Assembly (NCBI GenBank): GCA_000827325.1
Contig: KN832885.1
Span: 806,001 to 870,000 of the forward strand
Reading direction: 5' to 3'
DNA length: 64,000 bases
Origin: Oidiodendron maius Zn
Lineage: Eukaryota; Ascomycota; Leotiomycetes; Myxotrichaceae
Shown: one piece after another, positions 1 to 10,382 of the stretch
Numbering within the stretch: position 1 is the stretch's first letter
Layout of the letters: the number at the start of each line of letters is the position of its first letter
The notes under the pieces: model-generated
Database searches by the model: none
What the model was told of the DNA's origin: nothing
Seen by the model: only the letters and a program-made list of their open reading frames with translations
Made by a program: the position numbers and the translations under genes

Positions 1-702
1 CTGAACAGGGACTGTTTTCAAGATTAACCGACATCCCCGTGAAGCGAAAATCCCATAGTAGACCTGACAACGCCGGCTGGATTGCAAGAATCTTGACGAA
101 AAATGGTATCACTGATTTTATAGCTATACTATCTTATTCCTAAAGCAGCCTATATCATTTATTATCCCCTTTATAACATATGTATATTAGCTAAATACTT
201 GCGCCATAAGTAGCTCGTCCTGAAACCACTGCTGATCTAAATTATTTATTTTCTACACATTAGTAGCATGTGTACGGTCCAAAATTAGTCATTACTTGTA
301 ATAGGTATTATCTAAATACATTATGAAGACGATTGTATATGTGTCCGAGGCCTGAGGTGTGTTCAGCGTCATGGTCAGAAGGGGAGATTGGAAACGGGCA
401 GCCAAAACTGCACTCGGCTTGAATTGCCGCCTAGGGAATGCTTGTACCATTTCCACACCGCATTTGATAACACTAATAGGTATTATCATTCTTTCCCCCA
501 GGGTCCTGTAGCTTAGAGGGAGCCAGTTTCCAGCGACAGACCTATCTTATCTTATGGATTTTCTTACAGTCTCTTGCACGTCCCAGCCAGCTCGCTCATC
601 AAGTGCATCCTTCAAAAGCTCAGATATGTTGCTCAGTAGACCTCATTGCTCCTGTTAACAAACTAGACGGTCGAGACAGGCTATTTGACAAAGGAAGAAA
701 TT
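1..702. other. Intergenic, nothing recognised
   Basis: This is AT-rich sequence with only short open frames, none with family resemblance, splice support or convincing composition. I see no RNA gene. Confidence 0.5.
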
Positions 703-955
703 TCATGCCAGACCTGTACGCACTAGATGACCAAATAACACATAAACGAGTGTTTGAATCCACCCTTGCCCCTGTTCAGCTCTCTGCTTCAGAGCCTCTT
801 GATATTTCTCCTGGGACTTCTTGTACCCCTTTTGGTACGCAGCGTCATTATCCACTGCTTTTGGGTCTATGAAGTATATACTGGCTACAATATATCCAAG
901 CTCACCTGCGACAGTAAAACTAGTTAGAGATCTGTAAGAACTCCAAGCAGAAGGC
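703..955 (-). CDS. Possible coding remnant or exon, unknown protein
   Basis: On the minus strand a frame without a usable ATG stays open for about 84 codons and ends at a TGA at 703-705. Its composition is protein-like: a hydrophobic stretch (GYIVASIYFIDPK) is followed by a Lys/Glu/Gln-rich helix (YQKGYKKSQEKYQEALKQ) and a short hydrophobic tail. I do not recognise the family. It could be the last exon of a gene whose upstream exons I cannot find, or a decayed fragment. The region 956-1560 on its 5' side shows no further exon that I could join. Confidence 0.25.
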
Positions 956-1560
956 GTCGAGTTGAGTCATCACTCAAGATTTTCGATAACAATCCCTTTC
1001 CCTCTAACACACTCTCCCGGCTTACACTCTTCCTCAGGTATTGCTCAGTAGCTATCCACAGAGTTTCGATTTTTTCCTTTGTTGTCGAGTGCAGATTGCA
1101 AAAAGATCTCTTGATTCTTAGATAAAGAGCGTACTTCTCAATCTATTTCTTCTTGTTCATTAGGGTCCTGATGTACTGCTACAATGAAGTCATTGTCCTA
1201 TATATCTATTAGATATAGAACGCAATTTTTCTAAACTGCTACGCGATAAGTGTCTGTTTTAGTAAAACCGAGTTGATGACAAACAGCTTAGCAGAGGAGC
1301 TAAGAGACCAATACTCTCGTCAGTTTGCACCCAGGTGTTACATACGGTGTCTGGAGATGAAAGTTGGTCTGGAAAGCAAGATAATGGACATAAAGCCTGT
1401 ATAAAAGAAGGGTTTCGGAATGTTATTGGACAAACCAAGTCCGAAAATTAGGTAACGGTGAGTATGTGCAAATATCATTATCTAGAGAAGTAATAAAGGG
1501 CTTGTTTTATACGAGAGTTTCAGATCCTAGTCAATTAAAAACCATAGTATTGCTCGTCAA

Positions 1561-4392
1561 TTACAAACCTCTGTCCTCTAAAGCTTTTCTAAATATCCTT
1601 TGAAAACTCAGAACATGTCTTTCGCCAATCATAGTATAATGCTCCCCATCCACGTTATGGAATCGCGTCTCCGACTCACAGAAGTCACTCCACTTGCTTA
1701 ATCTATGCTCTATCCATTCTTGCTTATTAGACGCAACCATTTTCAAGGGCTCAGCCACAAAAATATCCATCACAGAAACAGATCCTGAGGGCTCGTAAAA
1801 TCTGGCCATGCTTTGAAGATGATAGGAAAGGCTAGCCCAGTTTCCAAGCGCCTGTAGTGTAAGGGCAAGTTCGGCCATTCGGACTTGATCTATAAGTGCT
1901 GCAACCTCCGTAAGAGCCTCTTTCTTTGAGTATTTGGCGAACTGAGAAGCCAGACCATCAGCTAGATCCGCATCGATAAGGCCGAGAAAATAACACAGAT
2001 GTAGTAGACAATCTGTCCAGTCGAGCTGTTGCATGCGTTCTTTGATATGCGGCGGTAAATTGAAAGACCCTAGAAATGCTATAGTATCCCCATTTTCTTG
2101 CAACAATTTGGAGGTCTCAAAAGCAAGCATTGTACCATATGAATAGCCTGCAAGTGCATACGGGCCATGTGGTTGTTTAGACTTGATTGCTGCGTGGTAA
2201 ATACTGACGGCTTCCTGAATGTTTTTGAAATAGCTTTGACCAGCTTCGAAACCACGGGCGCGGAGTGCATAGACCGGGCGGCCTACAAGATACTTTGACA
2301 GACCAAGGAAAACGAGGACTTCTCCAACGCCGGGATGAAAGAGCCATATAGGTGTCTGATCACCATCTTTTTGCAATGTGACAACGGGGTCGTATTCTTT
2401 AGGTCTGTGGAGACTTTCAAGAGCCTTGCACAAAGAGCGGATAGTTGGATTCGTCATGATTACCAACATGGGAATATCATCAATAGAGAGGCGCGTTTGC
2501 AGTTGCTTTTTTAATCGAATGAGATGAATTGATGTTATCCCTATGTCGTATACTGGCGTTTCAACACCTATGTCTCCAATTGGGATTTGCAGAGCCTCGC
2601 AAAACATTTTAAGGACTATACTTTCGCTCTCATTTTGCGGTTGAGCCATATTATCCGCATTATAGGCCTGTATTTGAGCATTATCAACCTCTTCAAGAGC
2701 TCTGAATTCGCCATTCTCAAAAGCAGAGCGAATTTTGGCGCGAGAAAGCTTTCCCAACGTCGATTTCATTAAAAGGGATTTGTTCAGTGGCAAAACATGA
2801 GGCCGAGAACCAGTTTGCAACATTATAGCTTTAATGATTTCTTTGCGTGCCAAGATCCGAGCTTCTACGTTATCAGACGAATAAGATGGCAGGTAAACGA
2901 CGCATATTTGTTCGGTTTGTGCGCCAAGTGGGCGATAGGAAAAGCAGACAGTGTAGTGAGGTGTCACTCCATCAATTGCAAATTCTTCGATAACAGCCTC
3001 AAGCGCATTGGGCAGATATTTGACACCATTGATGTTGAGGTGGTCATTCTTCCGCCCGATGAGGTTGAGATTACCTGCTGAGTCAATCATAGCATGATCG
3101 CCAGTGTGGAACCAACCATCCGAAGATATTGCTTTAGAGGTAGCAATAGGGTCATTGTAATAGCCTTTAAAAACAACAGGTCCTCGAACTTCAAGAATTC
3201 CCGGATGGCCCGCTGGGGCTATTTCGGAAACGCCTTCTGGGCCGCAAACGACGCGCATTTCAACTCCAGGCATACACTTCCCAAGAGACGCGAATTTGTA
3301 ATTATTTAGAATATCATATCGAGGGCAATCGGTGTTCCATATGGAGCCGGCACATGTTTCCGTCATTCCAAAGCCTGGTACAATGACATCAGGGCGTGCC
3401 CCGCAGCAAGCCATCATTTTGGCTAGAGCTTCACAATTCTCCACGACATTCGGCTCTCCGCCGGAAGACAACCAATGAAGACTACTAAGGTCTATACTTT
3501 TCCCAAGCACATCTCCCTCGTCGGTCTCCAGAAATTTCCTCACCTTTGCTAGATAAAAGTTCGGTGCGAATGACTTTCCAACACGATAATCTGCGAGGAG
3601 GCGTAGAAAGTGGCCCGGGTCGGAAACGATGTCAGAAGCCTGAACATGGATTTGATCCACTCCAAGATACATGGCTTGCAGATGGATCTCAGTAACACAA
3701 GCAACGTGGTCAAATCCTATCCAGTTTAAGAATGGTGAAACCCCAGGAACCTCTCTGACCTTGCATTTGGCCACAACGGCGGTAATCATCTGGGCATGAC
3801 TCAATCGAACCGCCTTCGCATTTCCAGTGCTCCCCGATGTAAGCATCAGCACTGCCACTTCATCTAATTGCGACGAGAAATAATTTCCACTCCTCTCGAG
3901 TCCATTGGTATTAGGCGTTGGTGCCGATATTGTAGCAATTCTGGCTTTCGGTGAGAGTCGCAAGTTATAGAGACCTTCGATGGTGTAAGTAGTCAAAAGA
4001 TCTTGTCCATAGAATTGTTCTAGCAAGTGCGCTCGTGTGATGCAGATGGGATCTTCAAGGAGACCGTGGAGATGTTGGATGTGTTTTTGGCGTTGAGCAG
4101 GAATGTTAGTGAACGGCGTTGATATACAAGGAATGCCTCCTGCCAAGACAACAGACCAGAACAAGATAATGTGGTCGAAGTGATCGTCCAAGTGCAGAAG
4201 GACGATTGATTTTTGCTGGAAGCCACGGATTGCGGAAATTGCGTTAGCATTGTGCTCCGCCTGTTCTAGTATCTGGCTGTACGATGTCTTAAAGGGATTT
4301 GTAGTCTCCCCAGAAGGGTATGTAATGATGCCTGTGTTATTGTTGTGCTTTCCCGCCAGCCTCAGAAGACTTGAAATATTGGGAGCCTCCAT
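1561..4392 (-). CDS. NRPS-like synthetase, A-T-TE (aryl-pyruvate dimerising type)
   Basis: This is a single-exon 943-residue enzyme with adenylation, carrier and thioesterase domains and no condensation domain. The frame stays open upstream to 4560, but that codon is TTG; the first ATG is at 4392 and gives the usual length for the family. The adenylation domain covers about 10-555: TSGSTGNAKA is at 185-194, FDHV at 227-230, GFGMTET at 340-346, GWFHTGD at 426-432, and the A10 lysine near 548. The carrier serine is Ser621 in DIGITSIHL. The thioesterase (about 680-943) has GYSYG with Ser751 and a late GEHYTM with His918. Enzymes of this layout activate aryl 2-oxo acids and dimerise them to quinones, furanones or butenolides (TdiA, atromentin and microperfuranone synthetases). 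The FDHV motif, rather than the amino-acid-binding Asp motif, fits that. The exact substrate is not readable. It lies head to head with the methyltransferase gene. Confidence 0.9.
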   Translation of the reverse strand: MEAPNISSLLRLAGKHNNNTGIITYPSGETTNPFKTSYSQILEQAEHNANAISAIRGFQQKSIVLLHLDDHFDHIILFWSVVLAGGIPCISTPFTNIPAQRQKHIQHLHGLLEDPICITRAHLLEQFYGQDLLTTYTIEGLYNLRLSPKARIATISAPTPNTNGLERSGNYFSSQLDEVAVLMLTSGSTGNAKAVRLSHAQMITAVVAKCKVREVPGVSPFLNWIGFDHVACVTEIHLQAMYLGVDQIHVQASDIVSDPGHFLRLLADYRVGKSFAPNFYLAKVRKFLETDEGDVLGKSIDLSSLHWLSSGGEPNVVENCEALAKMMACCGARPDVIVPGFGMTETCAGSIWNTDCPRYDILNNYKFASLGKCMPGVEMRVVCGPEGVSEIAPAGHPGILEVRGPVVFKGYYNDPIATSKAISSDGWFHTGDHAMIDSAGNLNLIGRKNDHLNINGVKYLPNALEAVIEEFAIDGVTPHYTVCFSYRPLGAQTEQICVVYLPSYSSDNVEARILARKEIIKAIMLQTGSRPHVLPLNKSLLMKSTLGKLSRAKIRSAFENGEFRALEEVDNAQIQAYNADNMAQPQNESESIVLKMFCEALQIPIGDIGVETPVYDIGITSIHLIRLKKQLQTRLSIDDIPMLVIMTNPTIRSLCKALESLHRPKEYDPVVTLQKDGDQTPIWLFHPGVGEVLVFLGLSKYLVGRPVYALRARGFEAGQSYFKNIQEAVSIYHAAIKSKQPHGPYALAGYSYGTMLAFETSKLLQENGDTIAFLGSFNLPPHIKERMQQLDWTDCLLHLCYFLGLIDADLADGLASQFAKYSKKEALTEVAALIDQVRMAELALTLQALGNWASLSYHLQSMARFYEPSGSVSVMDIFVAEPLKMVASNKQEWIEHRLSKWSDFCESETRFHNVDGEHYTMIGERHVLSFQRIFRKALEDRGL

Positions 4393-4970
4393 TACTATCA
4401 CAGAGAAAGGCCTGTACAGCTTCAGTTTGCAGGAATGTTGTTCTAAGAGCAAGATAAAACTGACGGTACCAAGAAAATCGCGGAACTTTATTGTCTTTTC
4501 GGCGTAAAACGAGCCTATGTCGACTTGATGGAGCCGGAGAATCTGCCGTAAAGAGTTCAAGTGTTTTCATCTATCGCATGATATAGGGGTATTAATATAT
4601 TTTCCCAAATGCTAGTGCGCATGTCAGTTGCTGGTATTCTGTAGTTATATCATACAGCTGTAAGCTACACCGCCTGGTAGGCCTGGTCGTGGTATACACA
4701 GTGCCTGGTGATAAATTGGCATTGATCTCAACCAACATATGATACCTACATTAGCGCTAATAGTATACTCCGTAGAGCAAGATTGGGAATCGCGTACAGT
4801 GAAACCGGGTTTATCCGTCTCTATCTTGTCCGCATATCACTGCGCGTATGTTTCAAATCCAGGTGCATCGACGGAACGTGACTGATACAGCGGATAACTT
4901 CTCCCTAACCCGCTCTTGCAATCTTCTCTAAATCATTTTCGCTCCAAATTTTTCTCTACCACTCTAACAC
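4393..4970. promoter_or_regulatory. Shared divergent promoter of synthetase and O-methyltransferase
   Basis: This is a 578-bp intergenic region between two genes transcribed away from each other. It contains CGG-N6-CCG at 4806-4817, the inverted triplet layout bound by some Zn(II)2Cys6 regulators. No regulator of that family is visible in the window, so its use by one is inference. Confidence 0.45.
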
Positions 4971-6383
4971 ATGCCAAAAGTTCAAATGGACGGCATTCTG
5001 GACCAACTCAAGCAGACGATCAGTACAGCTGATGGTCCGACTAGGAACGTACTTAAGCTCAAACTTCGAGAATTGGCGGACTCGTTGGAGACTCCAGATA
5101 ACACTCTGGACCGGATTGCATTTGGTGTTAGTCACAATTTCAAGTGCTGGAGATTAAATTTGAAACCAAAAAATCGTATCGCTAACTAACCCCTAGGGTC
5201 TGACAACTGCTATTGTTCGTATCTCTATAGAGCTCAAATTATTTCATCTGCTAGCTCAGAGCGACGGACCTCTGAGCATTGAGAATATTGCTCAGCTTTC
5301 TGGAGCGAGCCCTATTCTTCTGGGTATTTAGGGTTATAAATTCACCCTTTGAGCTTCTCTTGACATTGACTAGGACGAATACTAAGATATCTTTCTTCCG
5401 TCGGTATTTTGAACCAGACAGGCGTCAACTGTTTCCAGAATAGTCATGTCAGCAGGAATCTATGTATCCCAGCTGTTGAGGCTGGTATTAACTGGTTGTA
5501 AGTTTTTTTAACTAAGGTTTAGTTTATAAATTTTGCCATCTGATATCGACAGCTTTGAGGGCTTGGGGCCACAATACATAAAGCTACCAGAGTTTCTGCA
5601 CAAAACTAACTATGAGAACCCGATTGATGTCATGCACACTGTTGTCCAAGATGCTTTTCACTTGAAAGATGGAGATGATGCCTTCGATTGGCTTAGAATC
5701 AATCCTAGAATTTTAGGATTTTTCCAGACATTCATGTCTATTCGCCGCCAAGGCGCACAAGAGACATGGCTTTCGGTCTATCCGGTCGAAGAAGAAACAA
5801 AGACATGGAATCCAAACAATGCGGTTTATGTCAACATAGGAGGAAATATCGGTATGCAAAATGCCGAATTCAAGACTAGATACCCGGATGTCCCTGGGCG
5901 TGTGATACTTCAAGATCGCCCGGAAAATATTGCGAAAGCCATGCGAACTCCAGGGGTTGAGAACATCGCGTATGATTTTTTCACACCTCAGCCCATCCAA
6001 GGTATATATGCTCTAGACACGCCACCCCTCGTACATATAGTGTAGATCATGATCTAAATATTCTTTTAGGGGCAAAATTCTACTATTTTCGAACCGTTCT
6101 CCATAATTGGCCGGACGACAAGGTTGTAGAAATTTTGAAGAACACGAAGGCAGCAATGTCCGACGAATCATTGATTCTAGTCGACGAGATTGTCGTCCCG
6201 GATGTTGGAGCAGACTCTTGGATTACTGCCATTGATATGACAATGCTCTGTGGACACGCTTCTACGGAACGTACTCAAACCCAGTGGGACGAAGTATTCG
6301 GTCAGGCAGGGCTGAGACGACTAAACACAATGGTATATCAGGCACACACAAACGAAAGTGTCATGAAGTTGAGACGTATTTGA
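4971..6383 (+). CDS. S-adenosylmethionine-dependent O-methyltransferase
   Basis: This gene has five exons that join in frame with canonical GT-AG introns: 4971-5126, 5197-5323, 5374-5497, 5553-6001 and 6070-6383. They encode 389 residues, the normal length for fungal O-methyltransferases of the COMT/sterigmatocystin OMT type. The N-terminal dimerisation region includes ISIELKLFHLLAQSDGPLS and GRILRYLSSVGIL. The SAM-binding motif is VYVNIGGNIGMQ, weaker than the usual DVGGGxG because the aspartate is Asn and the third Gly is Asn. The catalytic-base region is the HNWPDD motif near the start of exon 5. The divergent promoter shared with the synthetase suggests it methylates a hydroxyl on that product. 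The altered SAM motif is worth noting, although nearby residues remain family-like. Confidence 0.85.
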
Positions 6384-6795
6384 GTTGCGAAGATATTTTT
6401 CTAGGGCTCCATAATATTGGGCCTCTCTTTTCTTCACTCTAGCCATGATAATCATGAAGAATTTCGATTATTATCTGGTCGTTTTGCTGTTATCTGTTTC
6501 GCAGCCACTATAGTGTAGCTAACGTGTGTTTGGTATATACAATACACTATATAACTAACTTATATTTCACCAGTAGCTAACAAGTCTCCGCTGTCTTTCT
6601 CAAACTCTCAACCACAATGCAATGGTATTTAGGCTGACACTACTGATGCCTTATTGCAGATACATGGATACTTTAGGTATTTGGAGAAACTGTCATAACC
6701 TCACAATTTGGTACCTTACAACATCATAGCAGTTACCTGAGAAAAGCCTTGAACAACACCTACCTCTTGAAATTTTATTGGCTCAGTATAATGTT

Positions 6796-7719
6796 TTAAC
6801 CGTCCTTCGCATTTCGTATCATCTCCCAATCCTCTTTTGATGTATATTTCTCCATCACAGGAGCCATCCCCGCTAACCTGCCAACAGCTGCAAAAGACGC
6901 CTGCACTACCCACGGCACCCACCAGCGCAGCGGACCCAGCCAAGTCACAGTAGGGAACCACACTGAGGTCGTAGAGGAATTGTGCCTGAAGAAAGAAAGA
7001 GAGCTCGTTAACTTGATTTTTTCATCTGAAAGTACTACAACCTGGAAGAACGTACTGCATCAACATGATTTGGAACGGATTCAAGGAGACTCTCTTCTCG
7101 TGTATGTCACTGAAGTATAACAAGAGATTTGTGAAGAAAATCCTGTCCATGGCTTGATGCACATTATCCGGATGTGCCCAGAGCAAGAATACAGTGTCTT
7201 CAGTGCTGCTAGGCGCGGGCCAGAAGGTATGCGGCAGCCACGGGGGGATCTCATGCGGTCCGTCAACCGCAGTGAGGACCTGATCTTTGAGATTATAAGT
7301 TCCGGTGGTACCTAACTTTCCGGAGAGAACGTGGCAAGTCTCTGTTTGAGAGAAGTGAAGATGGAGGGGTGGTGACTGGCAATTATTTCATTTTCAAATA
7401 AGTATATATCTGGCTGTATGAATGCAGGCATAAAAGCAAAAGACAATGAATATATGGGAGACTTACCACAGGATGAGAACGTCCTTTCTTGCATAGTGGA
7501 TGGTCGTGATGGAAGGTTCCTCTCCACAATACTCTTGAGGCTAGAAGTTAGCTATAAGCTTCGCAGATGCATTTCGTATATGCATTCGTTGTCTTTAGAA
7601 GGAAGTACTGACGATGCATTTCTCGAGGGATGCGGCTTGAGGAACTCCACAGTAAGTGACCCACCGCACAACTCGAACGGTCCAGATATCACCGGCTCGT
7701 TGAAAGAAGGTTCTTCCAT
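6796..7719 (-). CDS. Cupin-family protein, split and possibly decaying
   Basis: No single long frame marks this gene, but three well-composed stretches on the minus strand read as the fungal cupin family common near biosynthetic clusters. An ATG at 7719 opens MEEPSFNEPV and runs to NECIYEMHLR. A second stretch (about 7396-7060) has the cupin metal-site region PPLHLHFSQTETCHVLSG, then PHEIPPWLPHTFWP and LFQ-like NPFQIMLMQ. A third (ending with TAA at 6796) has WLGPLRWWVPW and EKYTSKEDWEMI, the usual C-terminus. I could not join the stretches with clean phase-matched introns, so the gene may be degenerate or use unusual splices. Cupins here may act as cyclases, oxygenases or accessory proteins. 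It sits between the methyltransferase and the oxygenase. Confidence 0.6.
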
Positions 7720-8549
7720 TACTATGGTCTTAATGGTATGAAGATCTAAAATATATTAAGAGCTCTGTCCAAGAAAGCCCAGTCGCACTGGAACGCTGGT
7801 GACATTACAAATGACCCAACTTCTACCACTGGATTTCGTAAGGGTTTTGGGACTTCTGGGCGAGATTAGCGACATAAAGTGAGGACGAATGATTAGACGT
7901 CTCAATAATTAGACATATCAATGTATTTCGGACTAGTGAGGCTAGAATTTGAGACATGCAGCTCCCCTATCAGACAAGTGAATTCAAAGGTCCGTCAGTA
8001 CCATGTATGCGCCGAAAGTAAAACAGCAATATCGGGTATCCCTAACTAGATTTGTATTTCTCAGTTGTGTAGTTATACAACTCCGTATCTTCCCACCAGA
8101 AATACCTGGCTTATTGCCCTGGCGAAGCGGCCCACTTCATACGGGACTTTACTTACCGATTATACATGGTATGCGTGTTCAATAATAGTGTGTGGTGGCA
8201 TATTCCAGGCTTGGCGATCTTGTGCGAGATAGAAAATAGTTCGATGTGGCTGGCTGCAGTGGAGTGGAATGGCTCGTCTCCACATCGCAATCCGCCGAGC
8301 TGCATCAAAACTCCCACATACCTTATGAAGGCAATTTATAGTAGGGTCGCCCGGGTTCGATGAATCACCGCAGCGGGAAGATCCGAGACGTGTCTTTTAC
8401 GGTAATCCAGGAGGGCATTAAGAAATTTGCGGATCAAAAGATCCTAGGTGGCCGATTTGTCCGGTGTCCTGTGGCGGACAAGGCCAAAAGAAGTCCGGTC
8501 TGGAGGATGTACGTTTTGAAGGCACTTCTAAAAGTGAGTATGCGGTTTC
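7720..8549. other. Intergenic, possible weak coding remnants
   Basis: Three overlapping plus-strand frames (8003-8185, 8166-8363, 8360-8617) have somewhat protein-like composition, but I cannot join them or assign a family. They could be remains of another cluster gene. I see no RNA gene or repeat. Confidence 0.3.
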
Positions 8550-9680
8550 TTAGCTGTCTTCTGCCAACGTGTTATCTTTATCTGACACGGGCATTTCACC
8601 CTCTCCCACTCTCCTGACTTTCGCACCGTTCATCCTTTGCTCAATCCAATCCGACGCTAAAAGACCTTGAAACTTATCCCGCTCTTTCGTATTTTTACGA
8701 CAAGATTCCACAATCTCGATCTTCTCCTTCGCTCCATAACCCATGAAAAATGGAATGGAAATCCTCTCTCTCGAGTTCTCATTCTTGACTTTGTGGACAT
8801 CGCTTATGAATTTGCCGTCCGTGATCATAGACATGAAATCGCCCATGTTGCAGATCAAGGAGCCGGGGATCGGTTTCGCTTTGAGCCATTCTCCGTCAGG
8901 AGATAATATTTGCAAGCCGCCAGAATCATCTTGCCATAGCAGAGTGATAAGACCGAAATCAGTGTGTGAACCCAGACCTAGCCGTTCCAATTTCTCGTTG
9001 TCTTTTGCTGTTTCAGTGGGAAGTGGGGGGAAATAGTTGAGAGCGAGCGCGGCCATAGGCTGGGCGACTTTCAAATCAAAATAGTCCTCTGGCAACTCCA
9101 ACGCCAGCGCGATTGTACGTAGTAGTTGTCGCGCTAGCTGCAGTCTAGAAATAAAACATTCCGATATTGAGCCTGCAAATGATGGGAGTTGATCAATTTT
9201 TTCCCACGGAAACTCTTTGTACCCAGATCCAATGAGCGACGGAGTCGACATTGGATCCAGCGATGGGCGATAGGGTAGCCTAAAGCGCTCTTTCAAATCA
9301 ACTGATTCAGTGTAGTTGAGCTGTTCTCTGTTGTACCCAATGTAACCTTCGATCTCATGACTAAAATGAACCTTGTTCTTTTCCTCACTCGGCAGGTGAA
9401 AAAAGTCTAAAGTCGATTTTGCTGCAGCCTCTGTAATCGACTCGGGAATCCCATGGTTTATAATGTAAAAAAATCCCATACGAGTGCCTGCTTGGTAAAT
9501 CTGGTTGGCGACAGCTTGACGCTGAGAGAGGTTTTGACTGAAGATCCCAGAGACGTCGATGATGGGGATTTCGTCAGTTCGGGCGTCTCGAGGTGGACCT
9601 TTCTTAACTGAATGGTAGACGGGGCCGAAGCCAGAGGAGATCTCCAAGAGATAAGTTTCTCCAGCTTTTTTGGTGTCCAT
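8550..9680 (-). CDS. 2-oxoglutarate/Fe(II)-dependent oxygenase
   Basis: This is a single-exon 376-residue protein from an ATG at 9680, the normal size for the isopenicillin-N-synthase-like family. The N-terminal non-haem dioxygenase domain begins around residue 38 (IPIIDVSGIF). The jelly-roll core carries the iron ligands His239 and Asp241 (SHTDFGL) and His296 (DVHKVKN), and the 2-oxoglutarate-binding Arg306 and Ser308 (RISIPFF). All key residues are present, so it should be active. It would hydroxylate, desaturate or cyclise a small molecule in the cytosol. Its place between the synthetase and a divergent transporter makes tailoring of the cluster product the likely job. The C-terminal 60 residues are charged and look flexible. 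Confidence 0.88.
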   Translation of the reverse strand: MDTKKAGETYLLEISSGFGPVYHSVKKGPPRDARTDEIPIIDVSGIFSQNLSQRQAVANQIYQAGTRMGFFYIINHGIPESITEAAAKSTLDFFHLPSEEKNKVHFSHEIEGYIGYNREQLNYTESVDLKERFRLPYRPSLDPMSTPSLIGSGYKEFPWEKIDQLPSFAGSISECFISRLQLARQLLRTIALALELPEDYFDLKVAQPMAALALNYFPPLPTETAKDNEKLERLGLGSHTDFGLITLLWQDDSGGLQILSPDGEWLKAKPIPGSLICNMGDFMSMITDGKFISDVHKVKNENSRERISIPFFMGYGAKEKIEIVESCRKNTKERDKFQGLLASDWIEQRMNGAKVRRVGEGEMPVSDKDNTLAEDS

Positions 9681-10382
9681 TTTCGAACTTTGTAGAACGG
9701 TGATATCACGATTGTATCCAAAGGTTGGCGCAGTGTCGTGTTATAAGCCCAGAGGTCGGAATACCGATATAATTACGGGAATCTTCTTAGTGTTCAACCA
9801 CTTCCTCATTCTAGCCAAATTATCATTTATAGGGGTTGTCTTAGTCTTGTTCGGGTGTCTCTCTCCGAAAGCAAAAATATGATAGTACCGAATAGTAGCT
9901 ACTGCGGACTTAAAAAAGTCTTGTAGCACAACGACTATTCAGAAACATCCACGACGTGGGCCTTATACTTGAGTTGAGACTTCCCGAATACGGGCTTGAT
10001 GCATGTCTTGAAGGGGGTATATTCTATGTTTCAGGTAGATTGTCGCCAAATGAAAACACGGACCAAGCCTTGGTCCTACGAATCGCAACGAGCGCCGGAG
10101 ACAAAAGTTCTAAATAGTTGGTGGAATGATTAGTCGGAAGGATTTTCTGCTACATATTATTTTCGCAACCAGATTGCGGCACCGGAACTTTCTATATGTC
10201 TATGAGCTTTATCCGATGATCTTAACGGTCCATTAAGAAAGTTTCAAGGTGATCATCAGCCCTCATCAAACTAATGTTCCATATCGGCCGATAATATCCC
10301 CTCTAATTATATAGAGTTGTATAATGCCCCCATGCATAAACTACTGCTATGTTTTTCTCGATTTTTAGACGCTCCAACTAGT
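9681..10382. promoter_or_regulatory. Divergent promoter region between oxygenase and transporter
   Basis: This is a 702-bp region between two genes read outward. It contains a short perfect inverted repeat CCCG-AATA-CGGG at 9983-9994. I see no CGG-N6-CCG copy like the one in the synthetase promoter, so a common regulator is not supported from motifs alone. Confidence 0.35.

Noticed and set aside
4393-4560. A 56-residue N-terminal extension of the NRPS-like protein
   Set aside because: It begins with TTG and matches nothing in the family; the first ATG at 4392 gives the normal start and length.
10317-10382. An earlier start for the MFS transporter at 10317
   Set aside because: That codon is TTG. 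The in-frame ATGs are at 10332 and 10383; the latter gives the usual hydrophilic N-terminus.
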